A stretch of DNA of 64,000 nucleotides from an uncultured Candidatus Planktophila sp. (GCA_937975715.1 CALJUA010000065.1:1-64000), one strand, 5' to 3'; numbered from the stretch's first letter, positions 21,859 through 31,328 are shown. Notes: generated by a model from the sequence alone, not told the origin. Numbers and translations: made by a program.

Positions 21859-22995
21859 TTATAGGCGGGAGAGGAGGATTGCCTGGACTTCGCCATCAGA
21901 TGGAGCAATTGGGTTATTGCTCGTCACTGAATCAGCAAGAACAGTCTTGGCAATATCGCCAACCATCTCTTGCTTGACACCGTAGTGGGAGAGTGAGTTA
22001 CGAATCTGGATCGAATCTGCGAGATCGCGAACCGCTTCGATTGCAGTATCTGAGTTTGCACTGACGCCCATATCGTTTCCGACAGTTGCATAAATGTCGC
22101 TTACTTCGCGCGCATTAAATTGCATAACCTCAGGTAGCACAGTTGCAAGCGCCTCGCCATGTGCTGCGCCAACATGTGCTGAGACAGAGTGAGCGATTCC
22201 GTGAACCAGGCCAAGACCTGACAAGGTAAGTGCAAGACCGGCAAGGTGAGCGCCCATCAACATATCGCCACGAGCATCAACATTTGCGCCATCCTTAACT
22301 GCGATGGGAAGTGCGCGAGCAATCAACTTGACCGCTTGGTGGGCATATGCGGCAGATACGGGTGTGCTGCCTTTTGAGGTTAAAGATTCAATAGCGTGAG
22401 TAAGTGCGTCGATTCCAGTTCCTGCAGTTGGACGTGGTGGCAATCCAATCGTTAGCTCTGGATCGAGAATTGCAGCGACCGGAGTTGTGCTGGCATCACC
22501 AACATAGAACTTGCATTGGCGAATTGGGTCATCAATAACGCCCCAGTTATTTGTCTCTGATCCAGTTCCAGCTGTTGTTGGAATCGCGATGATTGGAAGG
22601 GCTGGACGTTCAGGTGTTATCGAGTAATCAAACTTGGCAGATGAGAATGTTGGGTTTGCAACAACCAATGCGATGCCTTTAGAAGAGTCGAGCGATGAAC
22701 CGCCACCGAGAGCGACGATGCAATCTGCACCAAAGGTGATGCCGTGCTTCGCCGCAGCATCAATCAGGGTGGTGGTTGGATTGGGCTTAATGTCAGTGTA
22801 GGACGCTGTTTCTATGCCGGCTGACTTTAGAATCGCTTCGACTTTTGCCAACACACCAGCGGCAGCAACACCTGGGTCGGTAACGATAAAGACCTTCTTC
22901 TTATTTAATCCAGCGACAACTTCTGGAAGCTGTGCAACAGAACCTGCGCCAAAACGAATATTGACTGAGCCAGGTGTAAGTGTGAATGCGTTCAT
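21859..22995 (-). CDS. Iron-containing alcohol dehydrogenase
   Basis: A 378-residue group III alcohol dehydrogenase. The NAD-binding half has CIVALGGGSSLDSSKGIALV (about 93-112). The metal half has GTGIDALTHAIES, GLGLVHGIAHSVSAHVGAAHGE, giving the Asp and three His iron ligands. Such enzymes oxidise small alcohols or reduce aldehydes or hydroxyketones. It lies just downstream of the IclR regulator on the same strand (36 bp), opposite a cluster with a formaldehyde-activating-enzyme homologue and an aldehyde dehydrogenase. A role in the same catabolic pathway is likely but not proven. Confidence 0.9.
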   Translation of the reverse strand: MNAFTLTPGSVNIRFGAGSVAQLPEVVAGLNKKKVFIVTDPGVAAAGVLAKVEAILKSAGIETASYTDIKPNPTTTLIDAAAKHGITFGADCIVALGGGSSLDSSKGIALVVANPTFSSAKFDYSITPERPALPIIAIPTTAGTGSETNNWGVIDDPIRQCKFYVGDASTTPVAAILDPELTIGLPPRPTAGTGIDALTHAIESLTSKGSTPVSAAYAHQAVKLIARALPIAVKDGANVDARGDMLMGAHLAGLALTLSGLGLVHGIAHSVSAHVGAAHGEALATVLPEVMQFNAREVSDIYATVGNDMGVSANSDTAIEAVRDLADSIQIRNSLSHYGVKQEMVGDIAKTVLADSVTSNNPIAPSDGEVQAILLSRL

Positions 22996-23031
22996 GATCT
23001 GCCTATCTCTTCTTTGAGGTTGCTGCCGGGA

Positions 23032-23799
23032 TTATTTCTTATGTGTCAGTAAATCTGTAATGCGCTCTGATGCTTTCTTCATCTCATTTGCAGCAGAGAT
23101 GAGGTGTTCTTCAAATCGTGCTTTTGGTGCGGCGACGTTAATCGCTGCGACAATTGAACCATTGAAATCGCGAACTGGCACAGAGGCACCAACTAGACCT
23201 GGTTCATACTCTTCGATGACAAGCGCGAAACCATCTTTACGAATCTTCTGAAGTTCTTTAATAAGTTCTTCACCTGTCCTGGTCTTGCACAACAGGGGAG
23301 CGCCTTCAATCTTCTTCTTCAGTGGATAGATGCGTTCAACTTGGTCATCTTCTAATCCGGAAAGCAGAACACGACCAGATGAAGTCATATATGAAGGCGC
23401 TGTTACACCCATCCAACTCAGCGCACGGAAACCATGTGCAGGTGACTCGGAGTGGATAGTGACAACTTCAAGTCCTTGCAGAACGGTGAGGTGCACGGTT
23501 TCGCCGAGTTTATGAACAATTCCATGGAGCTCGCCGCGAGCTGCGGTAACGAGTTGTGCCTCAAAGGTATAGCGAGCGATCGCATAGAGACGCGGTCCAA
23601 CGATGACGCCAGCGCCCTGTCGTAATAACAATCCGTTATCAAGTAGGCGAGAAACTGCGCGTGAGATCTGACTTTTCTCTCGGCGAGTGCTGATTGCAAG
23701 GTCGCCATTGCGCTGTGGAATGGGCGATGCCGCCGCTACCGCCTCAATAATCTCTAAATCACGCTCAAGGCCGTTGTTACGCACAAGTGAGTTGGGCAT
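23032..23799 (-). CDS. IclR-family transcriptional regulator
   Basis: A 255-residue regulator. Residues 1-75 form a winged helix (RDLEIIEAVAAA, QISRAVSRLLDNGLL). Residues about 85-255 are the IclR effector domain (ETVHLTVLQGLEVVTIHSE, YMTSSGRVLLSGL, VIEEYEPGLVGASVPVRDFNGSIVAAINVAAP). ATG 23799 (MPNSLVRNNG) was chosen over upstream codons that would run through the divergent promoter region. It faces the ABC importer cluster across 58 bp containing TTGCAA repeats, so it likely controls both directions in response to a catabolic intermediate. Confidence 0.88.
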   Translation of the reverse strand: MPNSLVRNNGLERDLEIIEAVAAASPIPQRNGDLAISTRREKSQISRAVSRLLDNGLLLRQGAGVIVGPRLYAIARYTFEAQLVTAARGELHGIVHKLGETVHLTVLQGLEVVTIHSESPAHGFRALSWMGVTAPSYMTSSGRVLLSGLEDDQVERIYPLKKKIEGAPLLCKTRTGEELIKELQKIRKDGFALVIEEYEPGLVGASVPVRDFNGSIVAAINVAAPKARFEEHLISAANEMKKASERITDLLTHKK

Positions 23800-23800
23800 G

Positions 23801-23836
23801 TTGCAAATAATACAACTCTCGGTGCGCCTATTGCAA
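23801..23836. promoter_or_regulatory. Candidate IclR operator
   Basis: Inverted arms TTGCAAATA (23801-23809) and TATTGCAA (23829-23836) in the short divergent region between the IclR gene and the ABC importer. A further TTTGCA follows at 23844. Spacing suits a dimer or tetramer of an IclR protein. Confidence 0.45.
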
Positions 23837-23857
23837 CAAACAATTTGCAGGAGCAGG

Positions 23858-24550
23858 ATGTGGTTCATGAAGATGGAAGATTATTTGGTGCCGTTGACGC
23901 CACCGAATCTTTTGCAATTCATCTCGGTGCAACGCGAAAAGATCATTCACGATGTCATCGCACAGATTGAACTTGTTTTATTAGTGATGGCACTCGTTTC
24001 TTTTACAGCAATCATTACCGGTCTTGTTGTGTGGAAGTCATCAACTGCATCTGAAATCGTTACCGGTTTCTGGTCAATTGTTTTCACAATTCCATCGCTT
24101 GCAATGTTTATCTTCTTTATCGGTCCATTTGGTTTGGGTTGGCTTCCTGCTGTCATTGCACTTGTTCTCTATGGGCAGTTGCCAGTTGTTCGCAACACCA
24201 TCGTTGGATTGCGCTCTGTAGAGCCAGCAATTATGGAATCTGCAGCTGCTATGGGAATGAAGCCAATGACAGTCTTGCGCAAGATTCAATTCCCACTAGC
24301 TTGGCCGGTAATCATCGTGGGTATTCGCGTCTCAGCGATGTTGATCTTCGGTATCTCTGCAATCGCTGCATATGTCGGTGGTCCTGGTCTTGGCGATTAT
24401 CTCTTCAGTGGTTTAGCAAATCTCGGTTCATTCAACTCAATGAATCAGACTTTGGTCGGAGCTTTCGGAATCACTCTGCTCGCACTGATCTTTGATGGAA
24501 TTTTCGTTTTGATTCGTCGTGTAACAACTCCAAGGGGGCTACGTGTCTAA
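23858..24550 (+). CDS. Osmoprotectant-type ABC importer permease 1
   Basis: A 230-residue permease of the OpuB/OpuC/YehW (betaine, choline, quaternary-amine) family. It has five or six membrane helices and the cytoplasmic coupling loop NTIVGLRSVEPAIMESAAAMGMKPMTVLRKIQFPLA, quoted here only for its EAA-type core (ESAAAMGM). ATG 23858 follows GGAG. A Met nine bases later is an alternative. It overlaps the GTG start of the ATPase gene by eight bases. With the next three genes it makes a complete importer. Confidence 0.88.
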   Translation: MWFMKMEDYLVPLTPPNLLQFISVQREKIIHDVIAQIELVLLVMALVSFTAIITGLVVWKSSTASEIVTGFWSIVFTIPSLAMFIFFIGPFGLGWLPAVIALVLYGQLPVVRNTIVGLRSVEPAIMESAAAMGMKPMTVLRKIQFPLAWPVIIVGIRVSAMLIFGISAIAAYVGGPGLGDYLFSGLANLGSFNSMNQTLVGAFGITLLALIFDGIFVLIRRVTTPRGLRV

Positions 24551-25508
24551 CACAACTCACGGTCAAGAAATTCGCTTAGAGAAACTCACGAAGCGATATC
24601 CCAACACCCAGAAGGATGCCGTCTCTGAGTTCAACCTCGTCATCCCTGCCGGTGAGTGCGTTGTCTTCGTTGGCCCATCTGGCTGCGGAAAAACCACCAC
24701 GATGAAGATGATTAACCGCATTATTGAGCCAACTTCAGGTCGCATCGTTATTGGTGGAGAAGATGTCACTAAGACGCCCGCACACGAGCTTCGCCGCAAC
24801 ATTGGTTATGTAATTCAGCAGATCGGCCTCTTCCCTCACATGACAATTGCAGACAACGTTGCAACTGTTCCTCAACTCCTAGGGTGGGAGAAGAACAAGA
24901 CACGTGCGCGAGTCAATGAACTCTTAGAGCTCGTCGGGCTCGATCCAGCTGAATACGGATCACGTTATCCAAAGCAACTCTCGGGTGGACAGCAGCAGCG
25001 CGTGGGCGTTGCTCGTGCGCTTGCTGCTGACCCAGCGGTCTTGTTGATGGATGAACCGTTCGGTGCAACAGATCCAATTACACGCGTTCGCCTGCAGAAA
25101 GAGTTCCGCGCTCTCCAACGTGAACTTAAGAAGACAGTTGTCTTCGTAACGCACGATTTCGAAGAGGCACTTCTTCTTGGTGATCGCATTGCAGTTTTAT
25201 CCGAGCAGTCAAAGGTCGAACAGTATGGAACTCCGCTTGAGATCCTCTCAGCGCCTGCAACAAAGAAAGTTGAGAGCTTTGTCGGCGAAGCAGCCAGCGT
25301 CCGTATGCTCGGACTTGTCTCACTTGCAGCAGTTGACCTGAAATCAGGAACAGTCGATGGGCCAACACTTGCTGAGACAGCAACTCTTCGCGAAGCGATG
25401 GAAGGTTTCATCACCGGTGCAAAAGCGATCAACGTCGGCACCAAGGGGCACCTCACATTTGAAGCTCTTCAAAGCGCCATCTCTCATACACGACAGGGCG
25501 CTAAGTAA
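24543..25508 (+). CDS. Osmoprotectant-type ABC importer ATPase
   Basis: A 321-residue ABC ATPase starting at GTG. It has Walker A GPSGCGKTT (about 39-47), Q-loop QQIGLFP, signature LSGGQQQRVG, Walker B LLMDEPFGATD and H-loop VTHDFEEA. A C-terminal extension of about 80 residues follows; unlike OpuAA it has no clear CBS pair. It energises uptake through the two flanking permeases. Overlapping starts and stops show it is in one operon with them. Confidence 0.92.
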   Translation: MSNTTHGQEIRLEKLTKRYPNTQKDAVSEFNLVIPAGECVVFVGPSGCGKTTTMKMINRIIEPTSGRIVIGGEDVTKTPAHELRRNIGYVIQQIGLFPHMTIADNVATVPQLLGWEKNKTRARVNELLELVGLDPAEYGSRYPKQLSGGQQQRVGVARALAADPAVLLMDEPFGATDPITRVRLQKEFRALQRELKKTVVFVTHDFEEALLLGDRIAVLSEQSKVEQYGTPLEILSAPATKKVESFVGEAASVRMLGLVSLAAVDLKSGTVDGPTLAETATLREAMEGFITGAKAINVGTKGHLTFEALQSAISHTRQGAK

Positions 25509-25510
25509 AA

Positions 25511-26302
25511 ATGGCAAAAGCGTTAGCAAAACCAAACCTGACTGCGGGATCTTTGTATTCGCAATCAGCTCGTTTGATTTTTAAGCGCCACCGCTCTCTC
25601 ATTATTCAACCGGTATTAATTGCTCTGCTCTCAATTATTTTGGCAGTTTCACTTAGCCGAGCTCATCTCGATGTCATTGAGAAAGTCACCATCAACCAGG
25701 CATTTATCTTCCGCGCAATTCAGGATCACTTGATTCTCTCCTTCGCATCTGCGGCAGTGATTCTTCTGGTTGCAGTGCCGGCGGGAATTTTGCTTACCCG
25801 ACGTCGCTATAAGAAGTTCACGCCGATTGTCTTAATCCTTGCCAATATCGGGCAGGCTTTTCCAGCAGTTGGTGTCCTGATCATCGCGGGAATTCTCTTT
25901 GGTTTTGGAAAGCCAGTAGCAATCTTCTCTTTCGCAGCTTTTGGAATCCTTCCAATCTTGCGCAACACGATTGTTGGCTTGCAGGAGATCGATCCATTCA
26001 TTATCGAATCAGCCCTTGGTATGGGAATGACTCCTCGCCAAGCGCTACGTCAGATTGAACTGCCACTTGCAGTCCCAGTCATTCTGGCCGGTGTTCGCAC
26101 CACACTCATTCTTACCGTTGGCATCGCCACTTTAGGTGTCTTTGTTAACGGGGGAGGTCTAGGAACGCTCATTATTCCTGGCCTAAAGCTCAATCGGGAG
26201 CTCGTTCTAGTTACCGGAGGAGTGCTCACAGTTATTGTGGCATTCACGATGGATTGGCTTGCGCGTGCTGCTGAAGAACTCCTTCGACCACGAGGGATTT
26301 AA
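25511..26302 (+). CDS. Osmoprotectant-type ABC importer permease 2
   Basis: A 263-residue permease with about six membrane helices. The family core is seen in LILANIGQAFPAVGVLIIAG, PILRNTIVGLQEIDPF and ESALGMGMTPRQALRQIELP. It has a longer N-terminal region with its own hydrophobic helix (about 30-48). It pairs with permease 1 as a heterodimer, as in OpuCB/OpuCD. It starts two bases after the ATPase stop. Confidence 0.9.
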   Translation: MAKALAKPNLTAGSLYSQSARLIFKRHRSLIIQPVLIALLSIILAVSLSRAHLDVIEKVTINQAFIFRAIQDHLILSFASAAVILLVAVPAGILLTRRRYKKFTPIVLILANIGQAFPAVGVLIIAGILFGFGKPVAIFSFAAFGILPILRNTIVGLQEIDPFIIESALGMGMTPRQALRQIELPLAVPVILAGVRTTLILTVGIATLGVFVNGGGLGTLIIPGLKLNRELVLVTGGVLTVIVAFTMDWLARAAEELLRPRGI

Positions 26303-26322
26303 TACCTAAGGAAGGGTAAAAA

Positions 26323-27255
26323 ATGCAGGTAAGAAGCCACAAAGTAGTTGCTATTGCAGCTGCAATTGCTCTCGCAGTTGTCGGAACAGCAGCAACATCA
26401 ACATCAGCTAACGCAGCTGGAAAGTCCCTTAAGGGAGTTAAGGTCATTGTTGGTTCGAAGGACTTTACAGAGTCAATCGTTCTCTCAAAGATCGTTAAGC
26501 AGTTCATCATCGCTAACGGTGGAACTGTCGTCGATAAGACAAACATCAAGGGTTCTTCAACAACTCGTGAAGCAATGCTCAGCGGTGACATCAACATGTA
26601 CTGGGAATACACAGGTACAGCATGGTTGGTTTACCAGAAGCAGACAGATGTAAACATCGCTCCATCAGACCTTTACAAGAAGGTTGTCGCTGGCGACAAG
26701 AAGAACAAGGTCACATGGGGACCAATGACTTCATTTAACGATACTTACGCATGGGCAATCACAAAGGCAAATGCAACTAAGTACGGAATCAAGACATACT
26801 CAGATCTCGCAAAGAAGCTCCCTGCAGGTTCTGCATGGTGCGTAGAGTCAGAGTTCCAGAGCCGTCCAGATGGATGGGCAGGCTTCAAGAAGGCTTACGG
26901 AATTTCAGATTCAAACATCACAACTAAGGTCCTTGATACTGGCGCTATCTACCAGGCAACAAAGGATGGACAATGCATGGTTGGTGAAGTATTCGCAACT
27001 GACGGACGTATCGGCGCACTTGGCTTGATGGTTCCAGCAGAAGATATCTCTTACTTCCCTCCTTACAACGCTGCAATCACAATGACTGATGCAATTGCAA
27101 AGAAGTACCCACAGCTTGTAAAGGCTTTGGCTCCAATTGCAGGAAAGATCAGCAATGCAACAATGCAGAACCTCAATGCTCGTATTGACGTTCTCGGAGA
27201 AGATGCAGACACAGTTGCGAAGAGCTTCTTGTCAGCATCAGGATTGGTAAAGTAA
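26323..27255 (+). CDS. Osmoprotectant-type substrate-binding protein (OsmF/OpuAC-like)
   Basis: A 310-residue exported binding protein. The signal peptide spans about 1-31 (basic MQVRSHK, hydrophobic core, SANAAG). The mature part begins with VIVGSKDFTES, the hallmark first strand of OsmF/ProX-like proteins, and contains DINMYWEYTGTAWLVY with aromatic residues that may form a cation-binding box. No lipobox is seen, so it may be free or held by the permease. It completes the four-gene importer. Typical ligands are betaines, choline or related quaternary amines; the true ligand here is unknown. Confidence 0.9.
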   Translation: MQVRSHKVVAIAAAIALAVVGTAATSTSANAAGKSLKGVKVIVGSKDFTESIVLSKIVKQFIIANGGTVVDKTNIKGSSTTREAMLSGDINMYWEYTGTAWLVYQKQTDVNIAPSDLYKKVVAGDKKNKVTWGPMTSFNDTYAWAITKANATKYGIKTYSDLAKKLPAGSAWCVESEFQSRPDGWAGFKKAYGISDSNITTKVLDTGAIYQATKDGQCMVGEVFATDGRIGALGLMVPAEDISYFPPYNAAITMTDAIAKKYPQLVKALAPIAGKISNATMQNLNARIDVLGEDADTVAKSFLSASGLVK

Positions 27256-27259
27256 CAAA

Positions 27260-27760
27260 ATGATTGAAATCCAGATCGGCGAAGGTTTTGTAGGTTCAGG
27301 ACCAAACGCGGCCCACACCAACACAATTCTCGGAGCTCGATCTGGGCCCGCTGGAGTGGCATGGGCAACTGCCCTTGCCACTCCTCGCGCGGGTCACGTG
27401 CCATACATGGTTGTTGCTCAACCAGGTGTAGCCGTGACGCCGCCAACTCTCTTTGTAAATAAGGCAGCTGTTGAAAGTGATCAGCACGGCCTCTTTACCT
27501 GGGGAGCAGCACAGGCAGGAGTTGCCGCAGGAGTCGGAGAGGCGCTGCGCAATGGAATTATTGATGTGAACTCAACAAATGATCTCGTCATTGTTGCCGC
27601 GGTGTGGCTCAACCCATCTGCCAACGATGAGGAAGAGGTCTTTCAGAATCAACGACAGGCGATGATTGATGCCCTGACAAACGGTAAGAATGGATATCCC
27701 ACTGCTGCCGATGTCATGAAAGCAACAGAGAATGTCGCTAATCCTTTCTTCCGACAGTAA
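27260..27760 (+). CDS. Formaldehyde-activating enzyme (Fae) homologue
   Basis: A 166-residue protein aligning well to Fae by eye: IGEGFVGSGPNAAHTNTILG near the N-terminus, with H19 at the place of the catalytic His, then SGPAGVAWATAL, VNKAAVESDQHGLFTWGAAQAG and DLVIVAAVWLNP. Fae couples formaldehyde to tetrahydromethanopterin in methylotrophs; distant paralogues exist without that cofactor. The C-terminal half differs from canonical Fae. It starts four bases after the binding protein, in the same operon. It may handle formaldehyde released from an N- or O-methylated substrate, or do a related reaction on another small aldehyde (inference). Confidence 0.75.
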   Translation: MIEIQIGEGFVGSGPNAAHTNTILGARSGPAGVAWATALATPRAGHVPYMVVAQPGVAVTPPTLFVNKAAVESDQHGLFTWGAAQAGVAAGVGEALRNGIIDVNSTNDLVIVAAVWLNPSANDEEEVFQNQRQAMIDALTNGKNGYPTAADVMKATENVANPFFRQ

Positions 27761-27793
27761 CAATTCCCACTACTAAAGATTCGAGTACGCCTG

Positions 27794-28897
27794 ATGAAAA
27801 TCACGAATATTCGCTTTGAGCGAGCCTCTCTGCAATTAGATCCACCGTTCTGCCCTAACTGGGATCCAACGCCACGTCGCACATTTGGTGCAACGTTGAC
27901 GATTGTTGAGACCGATGGCGGAGTTATCGGCTACGGCGCAGGCGACGATATGGGTGGATTCGATGGGTACGAGAAGTACTTCATCGGCAAAGATCTCTTC
28001 GATATCGCAGAGCATGTACGCACTCTCGAAACAATTACTTTTCACGCCGGTCGCTACTGGCCAATTGAGGTAGCAATCTGGGATGCCATCGGTAAGGCGA
28101 AGAACCAGACAGTGGCGCAACTCTTCGGTGGTGCAGAGAAATCTATCCCTGCCTATGCCTCAACCGGTGCGGTAATGACTGCACCTGAGCGCGCTGCAAG
28201 TGCTCGCGCAATTCGCGATGCTGGCTTTAAAGCGATGAAGATTCGCGTGCCACAAACACAACTAGATTTGGGAATTGAAACGCTGAAGTTGATTCGCGAA
28301 GAAGTAGGAAATGACCTTGAGATTATGGTTGACCTCAACCAGGCATGGCGCATGCCAGGCGATACTCGCAAATCTATTGATCGTAAGACTGCAATGAACT
28401 TTGTTGATGCTGCAGTTGATTACGGCGTTTACTGGATCGAAGAACCACTTCCAATGGAAGATATGGAGGGCCTGAAGTCACTTCGCGGTCGAGGAACTCG
28501 TATTGCTGGTGGCGAAATGGTTCGCACAATTCACGAAATCCTTACTCTGGTAGATAACGATGCACTCGATGTTATTCAGGCAGATGTTGTTCTCGCTGCC
28601 GGCATGGATCACTCACGTGAAATCGCACGTCGTGCCAATGAGCGCGGACACATCTTTACTCCGCACACCTGGTCTAACGGTTATGGACTGGCTGCAAATC
28701 TCCATGTCACAGCTGGCATCGGTGGCGCACCATTTATTGAATTCCCATTTGATCCGCCAACCTGGACCAGCGAACGTCGTGACTTCTTGATGGCAGAGCC
28801 AATGAATGTCGGTAGTGATGGATTACTCCATGTTCCATCTGGTCCGGGACTTGGAATTGAGCCAAACTGGTCTCTCTTTAAGAAATCTGTAGCGTAA
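27794..28897 (+). CDS. Enolase-superfamily enzyme (mandelate racemase / sugar-acid dehydratase type)
   Basis: A 367-residue protein. The capping domain covers about 1-125. The barrel follows with KAMKIRVPQ (Lys acid/base in a K-x-R motif), the metal ligands in IMVDLNQAW, YWIEEPLP and IAGGEMV, and the late TPHTWSNG histidine, with IQADVVLAAG before it. The His near the seventh strand points to the mandelate-racemase subgroup, whose members dehydrate or epimerise hydroxy acids. The Fae-like gene precedes it and an aldehyde dehydrogenase follows. The substrate is unknown. Confidence 0.85.
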   Translation: MKITNIRFERASLQLDPPFCPNWDPTPRRTFGATLTIVETDGGVIGYGAGDDMGGFDGYEKYFIGKDLFDIAEHVRTLETITFHAGRYWPIEVAIWDAIGKAKNQTVAQLFGGAEKSIPAYASTGAVMTAPERAASARAIRDAGFKAMKIRVPQTQLDLGIETLKLIREEVGNDLEIMVDLNQAWRMPGDTRKSIDRKTAMNFVDAAVDYGVYWIEEPLPMEDMEGLKSLRGRGTRIAGGEMVRTIHEILTLVDNDALDVIQADVVLAAGMDHSREIARRANERGHIFTPHTWSNGYGLAANLHVTAGIGGAPFIEFPFDPPTWTSERRDFLMAEPMNVGSDGLLHVPSGPGLGIEPNWSLFKKSVA

Positions 28898-28907
28898 GGA
28901 GCTATCT

Positions 28908-30398
28908 GTGGCACTCGATAAAGATGCGTGGGTTAAGCGCGCCCTAGAACTTAAGCCAGAGTCGCGTATGTACATCAATGGTGCATATGTTGATGCTGCA
29001 TCCGGAAAGACCTTCGATGACATCTCTCCACGCGATCAGCGACTAATTGCAAAGATTGCAGCAGGCGACACTGAAGATGTGAATCGCGCAGTAGCTGCAG
29101 CGAAGGCTGCATTTGATTCCGGTGTGTGGCGCGAGATGAATCCACGCGATAAGAAGGCGATTATGCTCAAATGGGCAGATCTCATCCGCGAGCATCAAGA
29201 AGAACTTGCACTCCTTGAGACACTCGATGTCGGAAAGCCAATCTCAGATTCGCTCAATGTTGATGTGATGGGCTGTGCTCGTACTGTTCAGTGGTACGGC
29301 GAAGCAATTGATAAGACTTATGACGAGATTGCACCTGCTCCTCGCAACGCATTAGCGATGATTACTCGTGAACCTCTTGGTGTAGTAGGCGCAGTTGTTC
29401 CTTGGAACTATCCAATGATCATCGCATCATGGAAGGTTGCCCCAGCACTTGCAATGGGAAATAGCGTTGTATTGAAGCCCGCCGAGCAATCATCACTGTC
29501 TGCAATCTTGCTCGCTCGCCTTGCAACTGAAGCGGGAATTCCAAACGGAGTATTTAACGTTGTAACGGGTCTCGGACCTGAGGCAGGACAGGCGCTTGCT
29601 CGCCATATGGATGTAGCAAAGTTGGCATTTACTGGCAGCGGACCAACAGGTCGCAAGATGCTCCAATATGCAGCTGAATCCAATATGAAGCAGGTTGCAC
29701 TCGAGCTCGGTGGCAAGAGCCCGCAGGTTGTGCTCGATGACGTCAAGGATCTCGATGCATGTGCATCAACACTTGCTTGGGGCATCTATTACAACGCAGG
29801 CCAGACATGTAATGCGGGTTCACGTGTCATTGTGCAGGGTCAGAAGATTAAAGAGCAGCTCTTTGAGAAGATGTCGGAATTCGTCAAGACCTTCCCAGTT
29901 GGCGATTGCCTCGATCCTTCTGTCTATATGGGTCCAATAGTTTCGACTCAGCAGCGCGATCGCGTTAACCACTATCTCAACATGGTGGGTCAGAACGGCG
30001 AATCATTTATCTACGGTGGCGAACAACCAACTGGCGATGACAACTTGATTAAGCCAACTCTGATTGATGGCGTTAAGCATGAATCAGTTTTGTCACAGGA
30101 AGAGATCTTCGGTCCAGTCATCGTTGAAGTCGATGCTAAGGATGAGACAGATGCGCTAGCAAAGGCGAATGGCACTGAGTACGGACTTGCTGCTTCAGTT
30201 TGGTCGGGCAATATCTCGCGCGCACATAACTTTGCTCGCAAACTCCGCGCTGGAACTGTATGGGTCAATACCTTTGACGCATCTGATGTCATCACACCAT
30301 TTGGTGGTTTCAATGGCTCAGGCGCTGGTCGCGATAAGTCACTTCATGCACTTGAGAATTACAGCGCACTTAAGACAACTTGGATCGACCTCTCTTAA
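28908..30398 (+). CDS. NAD(P)-dependent aldehyde dehydrogenase
   Basis: A 496-residue ALDH starting at GTG with AAGGAG upstream. Signature stretches are VVPWNYPMIIASWKVAPAL, LKPAEQSSLSA, FTGSGPTGRKM (NAD binding), LELGGKSPQVV with the catalytic Glu, and YNAGQTCNAGSRV with the catalytic Cys. It resembles the PuuC/betaine-aldehyde dehydrogenase group in its N-terminal part (MYINGAYVDAASG). It oxidises an aldehyde to the acid, presumably an intermediate of the surrounding pathway. It is followed closely by the hydroxyacid dehydrogenase. Confidence 0.93.
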   Translation: MALDKDAWVKRALELKPESRMYINGAYVDAASGKTFDDISPRDQRLIAKIAAGDTEDVNRAVAAAKAAFDSGVWREMNPRDKKAIMLKWADLIREHQEELALLETLDVGKPISDSLNVDVMGCARTVQWYGEAIDKTYDEIAPAPRNALAMITREPLGVVGAVVPWNYPMIIASWKVAPALAMGNSVVLKPAEQSSLSAILLARLATEAGIPNGVFNVVTGLGPEAGQALARHMDVAKLAFTGSGPTGRKMLQYAAESNMKQVALELGGKSPQVVLDDVKDLDACASTLAWGIYYNAGQTCNAGSRVIVQGQKIKEQLFEKMSEFVKTFPVGDCLDPSVYMGPIVSTQQRDRVNHYLNMVGQNGESFIYGGEQPTGDDNLIKPTLIDGVKHESVLSQEEIFGPVIVEVDAKDETDALAKANGTEYGLAASVWSGNISRAHNFARKLRAGTVWVNTFDASDVITPFGGFNGSGAGRDKSLHALENYSALKTTWIDLS

Positions 30399-30432
30399 TT
30401 TCAAATCGAACGCACATACAAAGGAGCTCAAC

Positions 30433-31323
30433 GTGAAGGTTGCATTTATCGGTACAGGCAGCATGGGTGGAAGCATGTCGAGAAACCTCGCTGCTGCTGG
30501 AATTGATATCACCGTCTTCGACCTCAATACCGAGAGCATGCAGAAGCCAATTGCTGCTGGTGCAAAGGCGGCAACATCAGGCGTTGATTGCGTTACAGGT
30601 GCAGATGTTTTGATCACGATGCTTCCAACCCCACAAGCGATTGAAGGTTGCATGATTGCTGGCGGTGTTGCTGCAGCGATGAAGCCAGGTTCAATGTGGA
30701 TTGATATGTCTACCTCAGTTCCAGAGACTGCAAAGGCAGTGGAGAAGGCGCTAGATCCATCAGTGCGCATCATCGATGCACCAGTAGCTGGAATGTCAGT
30801 GGGTGCTGACAAGGGAACAATGTCTATCTTCGCCGGCGGAAGCCCAGAAGATTTTGCATATGCAAAGCCGCTCTTCGACATCATGGGAGACCCAGAGAAA
30901 TTCTTTAACTGCGGAGCTCGCGGAACTGGTTATGCAGTCAAGCTCGTCCTTAACATGCTCTGGTTTAACTCATTCGTTGCGACCACTGAAGCGCTTCTCC
31001 TTGGCGTCAAGGCTGGCGTGGATCTAGAAGTTCTTCGCCAATCGCTGATCGGTTCACCATGTAACTCAATCTTGCTGGAGCGCGACATCGTTGGAATGCT
31101 CAAGGATGGCGATTACGACGAGGGCTTTGCTGTTGCTCTTGCATGTAAGGATCTTCGCCTTGCTGGCGACCTTGCACGTTCAGTCGGCGTTCCAATGGAG
31201 GTAGGTGCAACGGTAGAGAATGTCTATCGTCGTGCTCGTGCTCGCTACGGTGATAAGGCTGGCGAGATGATTCCAGCGAAGATGTACGAAGACGACACAA
31301 ATACACCGCTTCGCTTCAAGTAA
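30433..31323 (+). CDS. Beta-hydroxyacid dehydrogenase (3-hydroxyisobutyrate / tartronate-semialdehyde reductase family)
   Basis: A 296-residue protein. The Rossmann motif is VAFIGTGSMGGSMSRNL at the N-terminus; the substrate loop is DAPVAGMSVGADKG; the catalytic Lys is in GTGYAVKLVLNML. It interconverts a beta-hydroxy acid and its semialdehyde with NAD(P). GTG 30433 was chosen because AAGGAG lies six bases before it and it gives the canonical N-terminus. It continues the operon after the aldehyde dehydrogenase, consistent with one pathway for a hydroxy-acid-like compound. Confidence 0.92.
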   Translation: MKVAFIGTGSMGGSMSRNLAAAGIDITVFDLNTESMQKPIAAGAKAATSGVDCVTGADVLITMLPTPQAIEGCMIAGGVAAAMKPGSMWIDMSTSVPETAKAVEKALDPSVRIIDAPVAGMSVGADKGTMSIFAGGSPEDFAYAKPLFDIMGDPEKFFNCGARGTGYAVKLVLNMLWFNSFVATTEALLLGVKAGVDLEVLRQSLIGSPCNSILLERDIVGMLKDGDYDEGFAVALACKDLRLAGDLARSVGVPMEVGATVENVYRRARARYGDKAGEMIPAKMYEDDTNTPLRFK

Positions 31324-31328
31324 CTCCG

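Noticed and set aside
30169..30432. N-terminal extension of the hydroxyacid dehydrogenase into the aldehyde dehydrogenase gene
   Set aside because: The extension is out-of-frame coding of the upstream gene; GTG 30433 with AAGGAG gives the canonical Rossmann start.
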